A DNA stretch of 64,000 bases. Source: Favolaschia claudopus. Taxonomy: Eukaryota; Basidiomycota; Agaricomycetes; Agaricales; Mycenaceae. Made by a program: the position numbers and the translations under genes. Every line of letters begins with the position of its first letter. The stretch's first letter is position 1. Positions 1 through 11,428 of the stretch are shown one piece after another. The notes under the pieces were generated by a model that saw nothing but the letters and a program-made list of their open reading frames with translations, searched no databases and was not told the origin of the DNA. The stretch is taken from positions 372,001 to 436,000 of the forward strand of contig JAWWNJ010000080.1 of assembly GCA_037176885.1 (NCBI GenBank), given 5' to 3'.

Positions 1-236
1 GGCGATACAGCCGACGTCGCGTTCCGCCGAGCTCAACGCCGACGGTAACATTAGCGGACAATTCTCGGGCACCTCCTCCGGGTCAGCGTCGCGCCGCGCG
101 AGGGCTTGAAGAGCGCCTGGCGTATAGGTCGCTTGGAGCTTGCGGAAGCGGGCGATCCCGCGGCTCAGCTTCCTACGCATGGCGATTATATCAATTTGCT
201 GGGCGGTCGTACCCGCTTTCTTCAACAAGACCTGTG
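1..236 (-). pseudogene. KDZ-type transposase, internal piece
   Basis: The minus strand is open without a stop from position 236 to the window edge, so the gene runs off the left end. The translation has a basic helical stretch (around RRKLSRGIARFRKLQ), then a YTPGALQ motif, an acidic PEEVPE stretch and a LPSALS motif. This order is what I remember from the C-terminal half of Kyakuja-Dileera-Zisupton (KDZ) transposases of basidiomycetes. That family cuts and pastes DNA in the nucleus. The reading frame is cut at its 5' side by the repeat that starts at 241, so this copy is broken by an insertion. Seen: the open frame and the abrupt junction. Inferred: the family name. The conserved catalytic part lies outside the window. 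Confidence 0.55.
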
Positions 237-240
237 TATG

Positions 241-690
241 GCTGTAATAGTGGGGCATAATTATTTAAACCACAACCCGGCGTGTTTGGGTCATTTTTCT
301 CACCACCCATCCAATGTAAGAAAGAGGAAGACCCCACCCTTCCATTAGCAACCAGAAAATTCTTTCAGGAGATGATAGATCTCAGAATTACACAACCTCA
401 ATTCAGCACAGCTCAATTTTGATCTCCGGAACTCTCACCCTCGTTTGCAACTGCGGAATAAAAAGAGCACAAGCTGAGATTGCACGTAAGGAAAAAGCAC
501 ACTACCTCAATCAGAAAAAGCACAATCTTACTTAAGACAAAAAGAAATGACACAGGTCCGGACAGAGCAAAAAAAAATACACAACCCAAACCGGTCGGTG
601 ACTGTAAACGCACAACTCCGCGGCATTACGGCAGTCCCGTGATCGCGTCGTGATGTTTGTTTACACGTTCTGCTTCCTTCCTCCTACCAC
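241..690 (+). repeat. Left copy of a 450-bp inverted repeat
   Basis: This stretch is the reverse complement of 31676-32120 at roughly 90 percent identity by eye; the innermost 60 bp are almost identical. Its outer end begins GCTGTAATAGTGGGGCATAA. It is followed by AAAAAGCACA and ACACAACC motifs, the same short subterminal motifs found in the elements at 11096-12255 and 32121-32855. The four bases just outside, TATG at 237-240, recur outside the right copy at 32121-32124. The inner end stops 16 bp before the start codon of the gene at 706, so any promoter of that gene must lie in this repeat. Confidence 0.8.
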
Positions 691-705
691 ATCCTCGACC
701 ACAGC

Positions 706-3081
706 ATGCCCGAGACGCGAGAGACTGCTGCGTCCGGCAAGGTGGCAAAGAGTGGCTTCGATGCTGCTCAACAAGCCGGTGCCGACCTCACTGTCCAAGC
801 CATAGTCGCTGATGCAAGCGCAAGCGAAGCGGAAGCCGAAGACGCGCCAGAACGTGCGCAAACCGGCCTGGCCTACCAACTCGAGCCTACCTCAACAGTG
901 GTACGTGGAAGTGAAAGCCACCAGACCCCGATCTACCCCGAAGTCATGGCGCACTCGGTCAACAACTATCCACCTGTACCCTACCCACCGACCTTGAAGA
1001 ATCTCGTGCTGTCCGAGGTCCATGCCACACACAGGGGCTTGATTCTGAACTTTACAACCCTCTACTTCATGGTTCGTCCCCTCTTTCCTTTGTTATGACG
1101 TCTCTGAGTTGCCGAACTCGAATGTTTAGATTCTCTATCTCACGCACACCTCCGTGCAGTGGTATACGCGAGCGCGATGGGAGACTGGTATTATGTCTGT
1201 TACAAAACAGGTATGGACCTCAATACAACTCACCTACATTCGCTTACCGTTTGATTTCTTTCAGGTTCGCAAGTTTCGCGTTGGAATGGCTCTTATATTC
1301 CAGGAATACGTTCTTGCGTTCGTTACTATCGATCTCTTGTTTCAGGTGAGTCAAATTCTAAACTCTGAGCTTGTTTTCAACTCATGCATGTTCTTTATCC
1401 CCGATAGCCGATCTGGAAGACGTCTTTTGCGGAGTTTCGTGTCCCACCGAACGTATACACAGCGACAACTGATTTCCTTGTCCTTGTTGCGGATTGGATT
1501 CGTTCCGAGAACTTCTTAGCTGGTCGAAAGTATGTCCTCGCTTGCGAAGCGATCCGACGCGCCAACAAGATCTGGTACGGCATTGGAGTCTACACCGTGA
1601 TGGAATTATTCTTCATGGCGGGTTCGTGTTTCCCTTTCTCTTCGCGTTGTTTCATCTCTTACCTGCATCTCAGGACTCTCTCCATTTCTCACCGTTTGCG
1701 AACTATTCTCAAGCCCGTCTCGTACGGCGCGCTTCCTCGCCGCATACTACACGTTCATCCACCACAGCGAAAACCACTTATGGTTCGCTTCCTCCTCCCT
1801 CTATATTACTCGCTCACTGTCTCACGGCAGGAAATTATTGAGGCCCTGTATTCATGACGGTGTTCTCGCACCGACCACTGAGCAGAGGTTGAAATACGCC
1901 GACTGGCTGTACGTTTGGGGGAAGGAGCGTGTTATGATGTCGAACCGCATGGCCGAACTCGTCGACCACTTCAATGTAAAATCTTTCTTCCTCTTCCTTT
2001 CTTTCTTCGTTCTCTGCCCGCTCATTCTTTTTGGTTCCTAGACAACGTTAATCAACTTCGCTTCGGAAGAGACAGTAACTTGTCGTCGGACGCTGGATAC
2101 GTTACATGATCCTTTCGAGCCGACGCTTGTTGCACCTGCCCTCACCGCCCACCCGAATTGGGGAAGCTTAATTTTCGGTGAGCAGGTGTGGCAGCAGGTC
2201 TCGGGCGATGTTTCGATGGAAGATGACCCACTGACCGCCTTGTATCGAGAATATGGTTGGCAATATTTCTGTGATATTTACGCTGTCCTCGCTCCTCACC
2301 TTTCTCTCTTTAGATTTACTTCCCGGTCAAACACATCTCGCCTCTGCTTCATTCTATCAACCATTATTTCTCGAGGACGCAGCTCTGAAACGCGCACGCC
2401 GACCTACATTCACTTTTCACGCCGACAAAGAGATGTGGTCTGTCGTTCGTATTTATCCACCAACTCTTCACTGGGGAACCACACCGGCGTTAGTGCTCCT
2501 TTGTTTTTCGTTTTTTTGTTCGTTCCATTGGCCAGTATTCATTCATTCAATTCCAGGCAACACAAAAAACTCCCTGGAGTCACTGAGTTTTCGGACGAAG
2601 CTCGCCAATCAATGCTGTTCAAATCCATCGTCACCTCTTCTCAAAGTGTTTCGATTGGCCCACTCGAATACTGTGGCAACGGGCACATGGTCGAAGTAGG
2701 CAATAATTCGTTGTGAGTAAGCTCAGGCTCCGCTTTTAGCTCTTATTTCCCTACTGCTATCCTTGATTCATTCCTTCTTTTTTTTCTAGCCTCGCGGTTT
2801 GCAAAGGTGACCCATACATCCCGATTCACCTCGAAGAGCGGTTTATGCGAGGTCTTAATCGCAAATCATCGAAACTGGAGGTGCATGGGAAGGGGAAGAG
2901 AGCGCGCTCGCAGAAGGAAAACAAGGCTCTGGACAAGACATTGAAGACTCTGCAAGCTGGATACGAGAGGGTGAAAGGGGATGGGGACGGCGAATCGGGA
3001 GGAGAAGACGAGGAGATTCCGGTGAAGCCAAAGCGGCGAAGATTGACTGCAGATCAGCGTATAGCACTTCAAAATATTTAG
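706..3081 (+). CDS. Intact nine-exon gene, 626 aa, unknown function
   Basis: Nine exons joined at GT...AG borders give one open frame: 706-1071, 1130-1210, 1265-1345, 1408-1621, 1674-1975, 2042-2255, 2314-2488, 2557-2712 and 2790-3081. The total of 1881 nt is exactly divisible by three, so the gene looks intact. The protein has an alanine-rich N terminus, a middle part rich in aromatic residues with several hydrophobic helices (LILNFTTLYFM, FVTIDLLFQ, YTVMELFFMA), and a lysine-rich acidic tail. KGKRARSQKENK and KPKRRR in the tail look like nuclear localisation signals. I do not recognise a domain. A truncated second copy lies on the minus strand at 34440-34960. The first ATG follows the inverted repeat by 16 bp. 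It may be a cargo or helper gene of a mobile element; that is inference. Confidence 0.75.
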
Positions 3082-3707
3082 TAACTTGTTCTTTTGACCA
3101 TAATTCGGCTTCTAATACAAGACTTGTACTATGACTACTACAGTGAGCATTTATATCGACTCTTCTTCAACGAGATGTTCTACAATTTCCTCGCACAAAC
3201 ACTCTCTTTGACAGCGTGACCGATGTGTGACATATGTGACTCGGGCGCGACAGTGAAGACCTAGGACCATACAAGGGCCATAGAATAAGGAGCCTCAGGG
3301 GTACAAAACAACTTATATGGGTTTATAGATGATTTGTAGCACCATATATCTTACCCCCCAACTCCGGTGAATATTTTTGCCCGCACAACGGCTTCATTGT
3401 GACACATGTGACAGTGTGACACGCGAGGACGATTGCCCGAGTTCGACGAGAACTGGAGCTTCTCAATCTTCTGGGAGGGTAGTTCCAAAGGAAAGACATG
3501 TAGATTGAAGAGAATTGTGCCAAATATTGGTATAAGCAGCAGTCTACACTAGAGTTGAACAGAATCAAACTAGTATCGGCGCCCTAGAGGTACAATCCGG
3601 GGATCATCAAGCTTGTATCTACGAGTGTCGTTCAAGATCTGGGACAGGATTCCTGCGATTCTGATCCAATGAGCAGAGCCCGACACATTACGGTCAACAT
3701 GGTATGC

Positions 3708-4494
3708 CTAAGTGAGCTAAGTCAACGAACGTCGAAAGAAGATGAAATAAACTTGTAAAGGAAGCAAGCGTACCAGGGATAGCAGATGATACTGGCGAGT
3801 ACGCGTCATTCCAGGGGCAAGAAGCGCATCCATGGTGAGCCGTCTGGATGGATCCGGGTGCGGGAAACGTTCAAGGATCTCGCGCATCAGCCCTTGCCAA
3901 TATCGAGTGGGTGAGCGTCGAAGAATAGTGGAGGCATCTTCAACATCATCGCTTTCCAAGGCGGTGGGATCAAGCCAGGTTGGGCGCGCGCGAGTCTGGG
4001 AAAGACGAGGAGGAGGAACACGAGAACGAGAAGGATGAGATGGACCAGCTCTCGCGTTGTTGTCAGAAGGCGGCTGTGTCGAAGACGAGGACGAAGCTGC
4101 TTCTGCATTGGGAGAGGTAGTAGTGGATTGGTTCGAAGAAGATGCATTGGTGTTAGTCTTGGCGTTATTAGAGGCAGATGCGCGGCCGCGGGAGCGAGTC
4201 CAGTCGTTACAAGCTTTCTTGAACATACCATCGCTGCTGCTGTCGCTACTACTGTCGCTGCTAGTGGTGGTACTGCTCTCACTGTCAGATGCTGTGAGAT
4301 CAAGATGGACAATCCGGAATCAGTTAACAATCAGAAAGCGAAACAGAAGTACGAAACATACATATGATTATCGGTGGGGACTTGGCCTTAGTGCCTTTTT
4401 GACGACGACGATCCGCTCGACGAACACGGATATCCCGCTCCGTGGTAGAACAGTCAAGCTCCCACCCCGAAGCAAGGGAGTCCGTGTTGGTCAT
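3708..4494 (-). CDS. Hypothetical serine-rich protein
   Basis: On the minus strand a start at 4494 opens a frame with a basic stretch (RVRRADRRRQKGTKAK). A short intron of about 70 bp follows. The next exon holds a serine/aspartate run (SSDSESSTTTSSDSSSDS) and a long low-complexity S/T/N/P region. It ends in a more ordered part around RYWQGLMREILERFPHPD. A last small intron puts the stop at 3708-3710. The composition suggests a disordered, probably nuclear, basidiomycete protein; I recognise no domain. The start lies about 170 bp downstream of the stop of the next minus-strand gene. Exon borders are inferred by eye, so the exact C terminus is uncertain. Confidence 0.5.
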
Positions 4495-4662
4495 ATCTTG
4501 AACTCAGGTAAATCACGAATTCAAGACACCGCAAGGGACATAAGCTTACCATCGAACTCTTCGTCGGACTTCCAGGTTCTATAACGCAAGAGAAGCGAAA
4601 CAAATCAATCAGATTGAAGGTACAGTATGAACATTCAATCTGCCTACGTTCGCTTCGATCGA

Positions 4663-6058
4663 CTACGAGTGTTTGGGCCAGATGAGGACCCAGCACGGCG
4701 CTGCAGAGATATTCATTTCAGTAGCTATCTCAGTCGAAACAAAAGGTCGGTGCGCTCACCGCAGCATAACTGCCATTCATTCCACCACCCTTGAAGAAAT
4801 TGCGAATTTTACGAGCAATCCCCGCACTAGCGCTCTGAGCACAAGCAAGAATGGAAATATAGTCAGGAGGATGACCGGTGTCGAGGTCGTCTAGAATGCG
4901 GGCGATCACAAGCTCGTAGAAACGGCGCATGCCAAATTCCCCTCCAAGAATGACATGCTCAGCCGTCATTTCACGAGGGTTAGATGCGTCACCGAGTGCG
5001 TCCATCAGCAAGAAATTAATCTCGCTGACGTTGGGTGGATCCTTCTCGAGCGAGTTGAGCAGGAGGCGAAGGTTCAGGTGATCGAAATCAGCCTCTGTTG
5101 CGACCTGATAAATCTTCATCAGAGGCCAGACCTGAAGTTAAGGAGAATGAAACGAGGCACCGGCAGGCTGGAGTCCTTGGTGTGCAAGATTACTGCCAAC
5201 TCTCGACATCCCCCACGCGGATCCCACTCGCTTCGATGGTACTTGGCTCGAAGATGGCGTAAACAACGGAGGAGAGAGAGAGAGAGGTCGGTTAGATTAT
5301 CAAATACTGCGAGATAGGTGGCATGGGAAGCGCCGGCTTTGAGCGCCACAGGCAATGAAATGTATGCTGTCTGCAAATGCGGAGCCAGACCATGTAATCC
5401 CCCAGGCCCAATGGCAAAACCTTCGTCGAAGTCTGCCTCCAACTCGTCCGCCCCAATCTGCTCTGCCTGTCCCGCAAGACGCTTCCCCAATTTCGTGAGC
5501 ATCAAGAATGGCTGACATATATTAGACTCAATGAAGGACAGAACTTGAGCACCAGTGAGGACACTGGTCTCCGGAGACGCAATGAACTGTACGAGGAGGC
5601 GCGCACCCAGTTCAGCGGCCTTGTTTCCCGAAATGAACGGTCCGCGACTGTCCCCTTCGTTGTCCGCCCACTTCAGACCAACGTCAGTTTGACTGCGTTT
5701 CTGTGAAAAGTGAAATCACTCACATAAATGGCACGTCGAGACGCCTTCGCATCAGGCTGTTGCATGTTGTGCAGCAGGCGCACCATTGTGAGGTGTGTCT
5801 GTGGCACAACTAACCCAGAGTCCTGCCACAGCCGTCAATGGCAATCATGGCAGAAAGAAAGCGAGTGAAAACGAACGGGAACAGGAGATCGCCCTTCAAA
5901 ATGGGGCCCGCTGTCAGAGTCATAATCGGCACTTGCAGCCACGTCCTCGTCGAAGAAACCGGTGTCAAAGTGGGAATCCTGTTATCGTTGAATCCATGGT
6001 CAACAAATAGGAAAGAGAATGACTATACCTCGGCTTTCTGCTTGCCCTTCCCCTTCAT
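4663..6058 (-). CDS. Conserved hypothetical protein, multi-exon
   Basis: A start at 6058 gives the lysine-rich opening MKGKGKQKAE. At least five short introns follow with good GT...AG borders (for example gtgagtgatttc...cacag near 5725). Successive exons encode an acidic region (around FDTGFFDEDVAASADYDSDS), a stretch with KWADNEGDSRGPFISGNKAA, a glycine-rich loop (FAIGPGGLHGLAPHLQTAY) and a C-terminal helical part with GGEFGMRRFYELVIARILDD. The gene ends at a TAG at 4663-4665. I do not recognise the family. The start lies only 17 bp from the broken 3' end of the integrase gene, so an old rearrangement probably joined the two. One intron border, near 5260-5310, is doubtful. Confidence 0.55.
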
Positions 6059-6074
6059 ATCCTGCCAAGATAAT

Positions 6075-9000
6075 CAATTTTGACTGTTTTCGGTCCCAAA
6101 GTCGCCACGCATGCGACTCGGCCAGCCAAAGACAGCCACTGCTGCCTGAAACAAATTTGCGACAGTCATCTTCCGCTTGTTAGAGCAGCAAGCAAGGTAA
6201 ATGATGAGACGAGAATGTCCATCAACGCATCCGTGAACATAGAACCCCCATGGACGGAGTTTCTCATTTCCGTCGTGGTGCCATAAGGCGTTTGAGCCCC
6301 GCACCTTGTATACCCGGCGCTTGCAGCAACTGCATGGTTTAAGTTTAAACTGAGAGATCTCAGATGATAGGGTTGTTTAAACCATCCAGTTTAAACCAGC
6401 TCATAGAGGCCTCCCTATAGAACACCACTGTTAGTTTAAACTATGTGGTTTGAACTGTAGTTCAAACCATGGTTTAAACTGTCAGCTTAAACCACAGATC
6501 AAACCACACAGATTCCCACATTGAACTTGCTGATATAAACCTGTGGTTTAAGCCAGTTTAAACTGCAGTTTAAGCTGGTGGTTTAAACCGGTTTAAACCA
6601 TCGGCGGTTTAAACCGCTCAGGTTTAAACCAGTTTTATCTAATGTGAAGGGAAAGAAAATCTGCCTTGAACATTTTTGTCTCAGCGATCACTTCAGGTGC
6701 ATCAAAATACAATATTGCAATGTGTATACGGTACGGGCCTTGTGACTGCATTCCGTCTTTGGGGAGAAGTGCGTAGACAGAATGTATTGAGTGTGGGTGA
6801 GAAGGCGGCTCGTAAAGCCAGCTCCTGGGTGCGAAGCCGATGTGGGCGGAGGAAGACCCACATCGGAATGCTACATTCTGTCTACTGCTAAAGTAACCTA
6901 AGTGTAAGGAATCGCCAAAAATCAAACCAAAAATACAGGGTAAGGGTGGGAGGGTGCGAAAGTCGATTTGGAGGCAAAGAAGCGTCAAGTGGGGCTGTGA
7001 CAAGTACGGGAGAGAAAGACAAAAGACAGGGGGACTTGTCGGAGCCTCCTTTGTCACAAGCTCAAGCACTTCAATCGCAAGCTCCTGAAGTGCGGCCACC
7101 ATAACAATATGACAGTATGATTTTGCGATTTGAGGGCTTTATCGGACAGCTACGGTGATAGGGCCCCCAGCGGCTAGGCATGAAATGCCCGGAATTTATC
7201 GATTTTCGAGACCTATCAGCGGGAGAAGTGAGGCTAGGATAATAGAAGATATGCCCGACCTCGCGGGCAGTATCTTATTGCTGTGGATAGCCGACAAGCT
7301 GGCAGGCCACTAACGGATAGCAGCGGCTTAGCGACGTCTCCCTAAACATGGGTGCGAGATATAAGTGCCAGTGGTGAAGCTCTCTGCACCAGTCACGGCA
7401 AGATGGAGGGAGAAGACAAGACGGAAAAATTAACATCCCTTTGATTTTCAGATGAAAAAGAGTCCAAGAATAGGTAGAGAGTCTGTGAAATGGAAAATCT
7501 TGCCTGTACTCAAGTTGTGAATTTCGCAATCAACTAACTGGGACAAGCACAGTTGTTGATGGAAAGAGTAAGTGCAAACATGCCAAATGGATTCCTAGGC
7601 CATTGGCTCTCAATTCCTGAAGAGAGTATCACACTGAGAGAGTTTAGAGAGAAGTTGGTAATTTTCGCAGGGCTCAAAGTCGAGCTCTGTACAGAACAAT
7701 ATTCTAGAATGTTCTTACAAGATATATTAGTTATGATGCGCAAAGTGACTGTCTAGCAATGTATTGCTGGTCAGGTCAACATGGCAGAAAGTGAGCACTC
7801 CAAAATGCAATGGTGCCGAGACTGGCAGGCTGCGGGCAAGGTGCAAGGCGGAGAGAGCAGAGGCGGAAGTGAAGTCGAGAACAAAAGAAGCAAGTCGGAG
7901 GCGGTGGCGGGGACGGGGACTTCCGAGTGAAGGTGCAAAACATGAAGCATATCTGTCTACAAAAGCTAATATATATACCGAAATCAAGGGGAGTGAGTGA
8001 GATATGATGCATTGTAGAAGCTATAGAATCAAGGCTTCATTTGTTGTGGGGCCACCTCACTCAATATTGATGGTATAGGTACTGACGAGACCGTTTTACT
8101 GCAATTCCACCTCTATTCTGAGTGGAAAATATCTCAACAGTGTCAAATTGAGCTCTATACCACTCATGATCCCAATATGTGCAAAATTCCTGATGAGAGG
8201 GCTGAGAACGCACAGATCCCAAATATTCTCACGACTGTAGTGGTGTAAGCTATCACATTGTTTAATTCGTTCACCACAGAATTCTATATGTGGCCGTGAT
8301 CTTGCGTATTTGACTGTTGAGTCATTTCTGATTGAGGGTGAAAATTAAAAATTCTATTGTGAAAGATATTCTTTACCATCCAATCTCCCATTTGAATACT
8401 TAGTTCCACTCTTTTTCATAGCAGAAATCATTTTTGAAACCATTTGCCTAAAGGAAACAAACATGACCAAGCACCACGGTAATGGCTCTTTGTGTAGGAC
8501 CCAATTATCCAACAAATATTTGAGGGAGCGTGTAGTCACTTTCTAGCGAGTGAGGGAGTGTTTGAGGAGGTGGTTAGCATCCGAATGGTGTAGCGCAAGC
8601 CAGTGAGTACCCACAGAGATCTGAAGGTCACAGACTGACCCCTTGAGATATCTGCTAGCGGTGCGCTGGCTAGCTGAGGGACTAGTAGTACCCCTTTAGT
8701 TTACCTACCTTACCTGGAACCCACAGTCCTAAGTGCTTAATGGCACTTCGGACGCTTTTGATGCACCTGAAATGATCGCTGAGACAAAAATGTTCAAGGC
8801 AGATTTTCTTTCCCTTCACATTAGATAAAACTGGTTTAAACCTGAGCGGTTTAAACCGCCGATGGTTTAAACCACAGTTTAAACCGGTTTAAACCACCAG
8901 CTTAAACTGCAGTTTAAACTGGCTTAAACCACAGGTTTATATCAGCAAGTTCAATGTGGGAATCTGTGTGGTTTGATCTGTGGTTTAAGCTGACAGTTTA

Positions 9001-9850
9001 AACCATGGTTTGAACTACAGTTCAAACCACATAGTTTAAACTAACAGTGGTGTTCTATAGGGAGGCCTCTATGAGCTGGTTTAAACTGGATGGTTTAAAC
9101 AACCGTATCATCTGAGATCTCTCAGTTTAAACTCGAACCCTGCATAGGGGGGCGCTTGATGATGCCCGCCCATCTACTGAATGAGCACCGAGGTTTGGCC
9201 ATGAATAGCATGACTCACCGAACCAAGACACCGATTTCGTCAACTCGGCGCAGACTGTCTTGAACTCGAAGGCGAGGTAGATGGATACCACGAGACTCTA
9301 GATGGCCAGCGACAATGACAGAGCCAACGAAGGGGTGGGCTAGGGAAATTTCCGACACAACTTCGTCCAAGGCCTCATCACTGATCGCAGTGAAGATACG
9401 GCGAGCTCGTGGGATTCCCGCCTTCTCCAACTGCCGGTACAGAGTCTTCCTATCGACTCCCAAAGCTTGAGCAATCTGCTCATAGGAGTTGCCGAGATCA
9501 TGAAGAAGCCGTGCCCGAGGGAGATCCAGAACATAGCTCGGACGACCCGGACGACCTGTGTACAGTCTCGAGTGTGAGGCACTGGCTGGTGGAGGGGGAT
9601 TGGTGATGAAATCATCGAGCGGGGCAAGGAGTTTGTCGACATCAGCAAGCAGCGTCTCTCGGACGTCGTCGGTGATCGAAAAGTCTTCGAGAACGGTGAC
9701 AATTTGACGAACTGCACCGAGCTGGTGGGAGCTGCGCTCGACGGCAGGGAGTTCAGCATTTGGAAGAGAGTCGACAATGAATTGAGCCTGCACACAGATG
9801 TTGTGGGCCTCCAGGAGAAACGTATGAACGGGGTCGTTGTTGGCGTTCAT
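6075..9850 (-). pseudogene. Integrase-core gene with HTH domain, 3' truncated, intron invaded
   Basis: Exon 1 (9850 to 9219) encodes an N-terminal helical region. A helix-turn-helix follows, with GRPGRPSYVLD, YEQIAQALGVDRKTLYRQL and ARRIFTAISDEALDEVV. Exon 2 (6329 to 6075) encodes a retroviral-type integrase core: ALWHHDGNEK carries the first catalytic Asp, VDGHSR follows, and MRGDFGTEN carries the second Asp. The sequence breaks directly after the second Asp motif, so the catalytic Glu is lost and the copy cannot be active. A 2.8-kb transposon (6336-9140) sits in the intron. The GTGAGT donor at 9218 and a TGCAG acceptor at 6330-6334 still frame the intron, and the exons join in phase. Such genes are common in agaricomycete genomes; the family assignment rests on motifs only. 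Confidence 0.7.
6336..9140. mobile_element. 2.8-kb TIR transposon with GTTTAAAC-rich ends
   Basis: About 370-bp terminal inverted repeats (6336-6707 and 8757-9140) begin AGTTTAAACTGAGAGATCTC on both sides. They are flanked by TGCAT at 6331-6335 and 9141-9145, a 4-5 bp target-site duplication. The outer 300 bp of each repeat hold well over ten copies of palindromes built on GGTTTAAACC or its one-base variants. The interior has no convincing transposase, so the element is probably non-autonomous. The inner part at 8540-8770 resembles 34140-34380. The element sits in the intron of the integrase gene. Confidence 0.85.
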
Positions 9851-9959
9851 GACAAGATTCCACTGAAGTGATCCGTCGGAGCTGGATTTTGATGGCACCA
9901 AACCTCGGCATTGGCCGAGAGCTTGGCTTCGAAGAGTTATCCGAAATCATCCAAATCTC

Positions 9960-11095
9960 TCAACGGTTAATTGCCTGTTACTACCTTGCATCAAATTCGA
10001 GTATGTAACCTTCAATTTGAATAGAAAAGAAATTGAGGACTCAAGTGGTCATAATGCTTATAACGATCTCTGGTTTACAGTAATTATCTCTGGTTCGATT
10101 CAGAAACAAATGGCAGTGGATTTTGACTTGAACCGTAGAAGTATGGTCGACCAAGTAAGGATATTCTAACGTGTACTCACTGGAAGCAATTCCTATGCAT
10201 TGTTTCTTGAAAGGAGCGGACGAGCTTGCCATTAGACAAGTTGAATTCAGACGCTATAATCCATTTAGACTGGAAGTGTTCATCTTGAAGCCGGCAATGA
10301 GTTTGAGAAGGACCGAAGGAGTGTTGTTCTTAAATCGAATGTGGGCTGGGATTGTCGATGTTTTAAATTGAAGAGAGTTCTTTGACTGCGAGATATACTT
10401 CGAGACCGTCGCCAACAAGAGAGGGCGTACCTGACCTGATTCAAGTTAAAGTTGATCATTAAAATGGCCTCGCTTGGGGCTGGTTAATGGTTCTGAAGAC
10501 GCACACAGTGAGTGAAAATTTGGGTACTTGAACTTCTCGCGTGCTGAAGCGCCAAAGGTTTATTCTCTTGTTCAATAATTGCTTTATGAATTGAGTTCTG
10601 GTCATGAGCTCAAAGGTCAAAACATACTATGTAAAGTCGCGCACACTGTAATTGAGTTCGCCGTCGCAACCTCTGACTCTAAGAAAGATGAAATTAGTGT
10701 CAAAAATTCGGTACTAAGAGTCCACCAACCGAGTTGAATTTTGCAATGGAGAAAATCAAGTCAGTGGGGGCTAGAGAACAATCTAAGCAGATAAGCTTCT
10801 ACCCAAGACAGCTCTGTGGCAGGATACTTTGTGTTTCCACTCCGATACATCAAAGTTGAACAAACAAGACACTTCGTGGTTAACCGGTTGAATATGTGAA
10901 TCCCCGGACCGAGATGATGAAAGTTTGTGTGTTACCGAAGAGAACCAAATTGACACAGTCAGAAGAAACTGGGTCATTTTACGAAACATCGCAAAATCAT
11001 CGTACATACAGACTTTGGGTTCAGTCAAGGTTCAGTCATTCTACTTACTCGCACATCACTGAATTTTGACGGCATCACGCGTCTTGATCAGATAG
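9960..11095. other. Gene-poor stretch upstream of the integrase gene
   Basis: I see no gene here with codon structure or recognisable splice sites, and no repeat shared with other parts of the window. The first part presumably holds the promoter of the integrase gene that starts at 9850. Confidence 0.4.
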
Positions 11096-11425
11096 GTGTG
11101 GTACAAAATGTTCGAACTCGAAGGTGTATGCGTTTATTTTTGCGAGAATTGGAGCTGTGCTTTTTTTTGGCTGGAACCTAGGTGTGCATTTTTACTCTTG
11201 TTTGCTAGTGATGTGCAAAAAAAGATGAATCAGAGTTGTGTGTTTTTCGGTCTACAATATCTTAAGCTGTGCATTTTTTTTCCGGTACGACAACCTGTGT
11301 GTTTTCGTACGCCGGCATAACCTGTGCCATTTTTGTACATTTCTCAAGCTGTGTGTTTTTTCGATGAAAGTGGTGTGTTTTTTTCGCGAAATGTACAATA
11401 ATTATGCCCCAGTATTACCCCCAAA
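11096..11425 (+). repeat. Right arm of an ATAATTAT-type terminal-repeat element
   Basis: At least eight spaced copies of CTGTGTGTTTTT, GTGCATTTTT and GTGTGCATTTT point in the same direction toward the terminus at 11399-11425, ATAATTATGCCCCAGTATTA followed by CCCCCAAA. This is the reverse orientation of the end at 241. No matching left end lies between 700 and 11096, so this may be a solo end or the partner of the left copy at 241. Confidence 0.6.
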
Positions 11426-11428
11426 GGG

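Noticed and set aside
661..879. Minus-strand frame ending in the WD40 gene tail residues
   Set aside because: Only its last codons match, because they lie in the inverted repeat. The rest is antisense to the first exon of the 706-3081 gene.
4035..4584. Plus-strand leucine- and arginine-rich frames
   Set aside because: They are antisense to the serine/aspartate-rich gene at 3708-4494.
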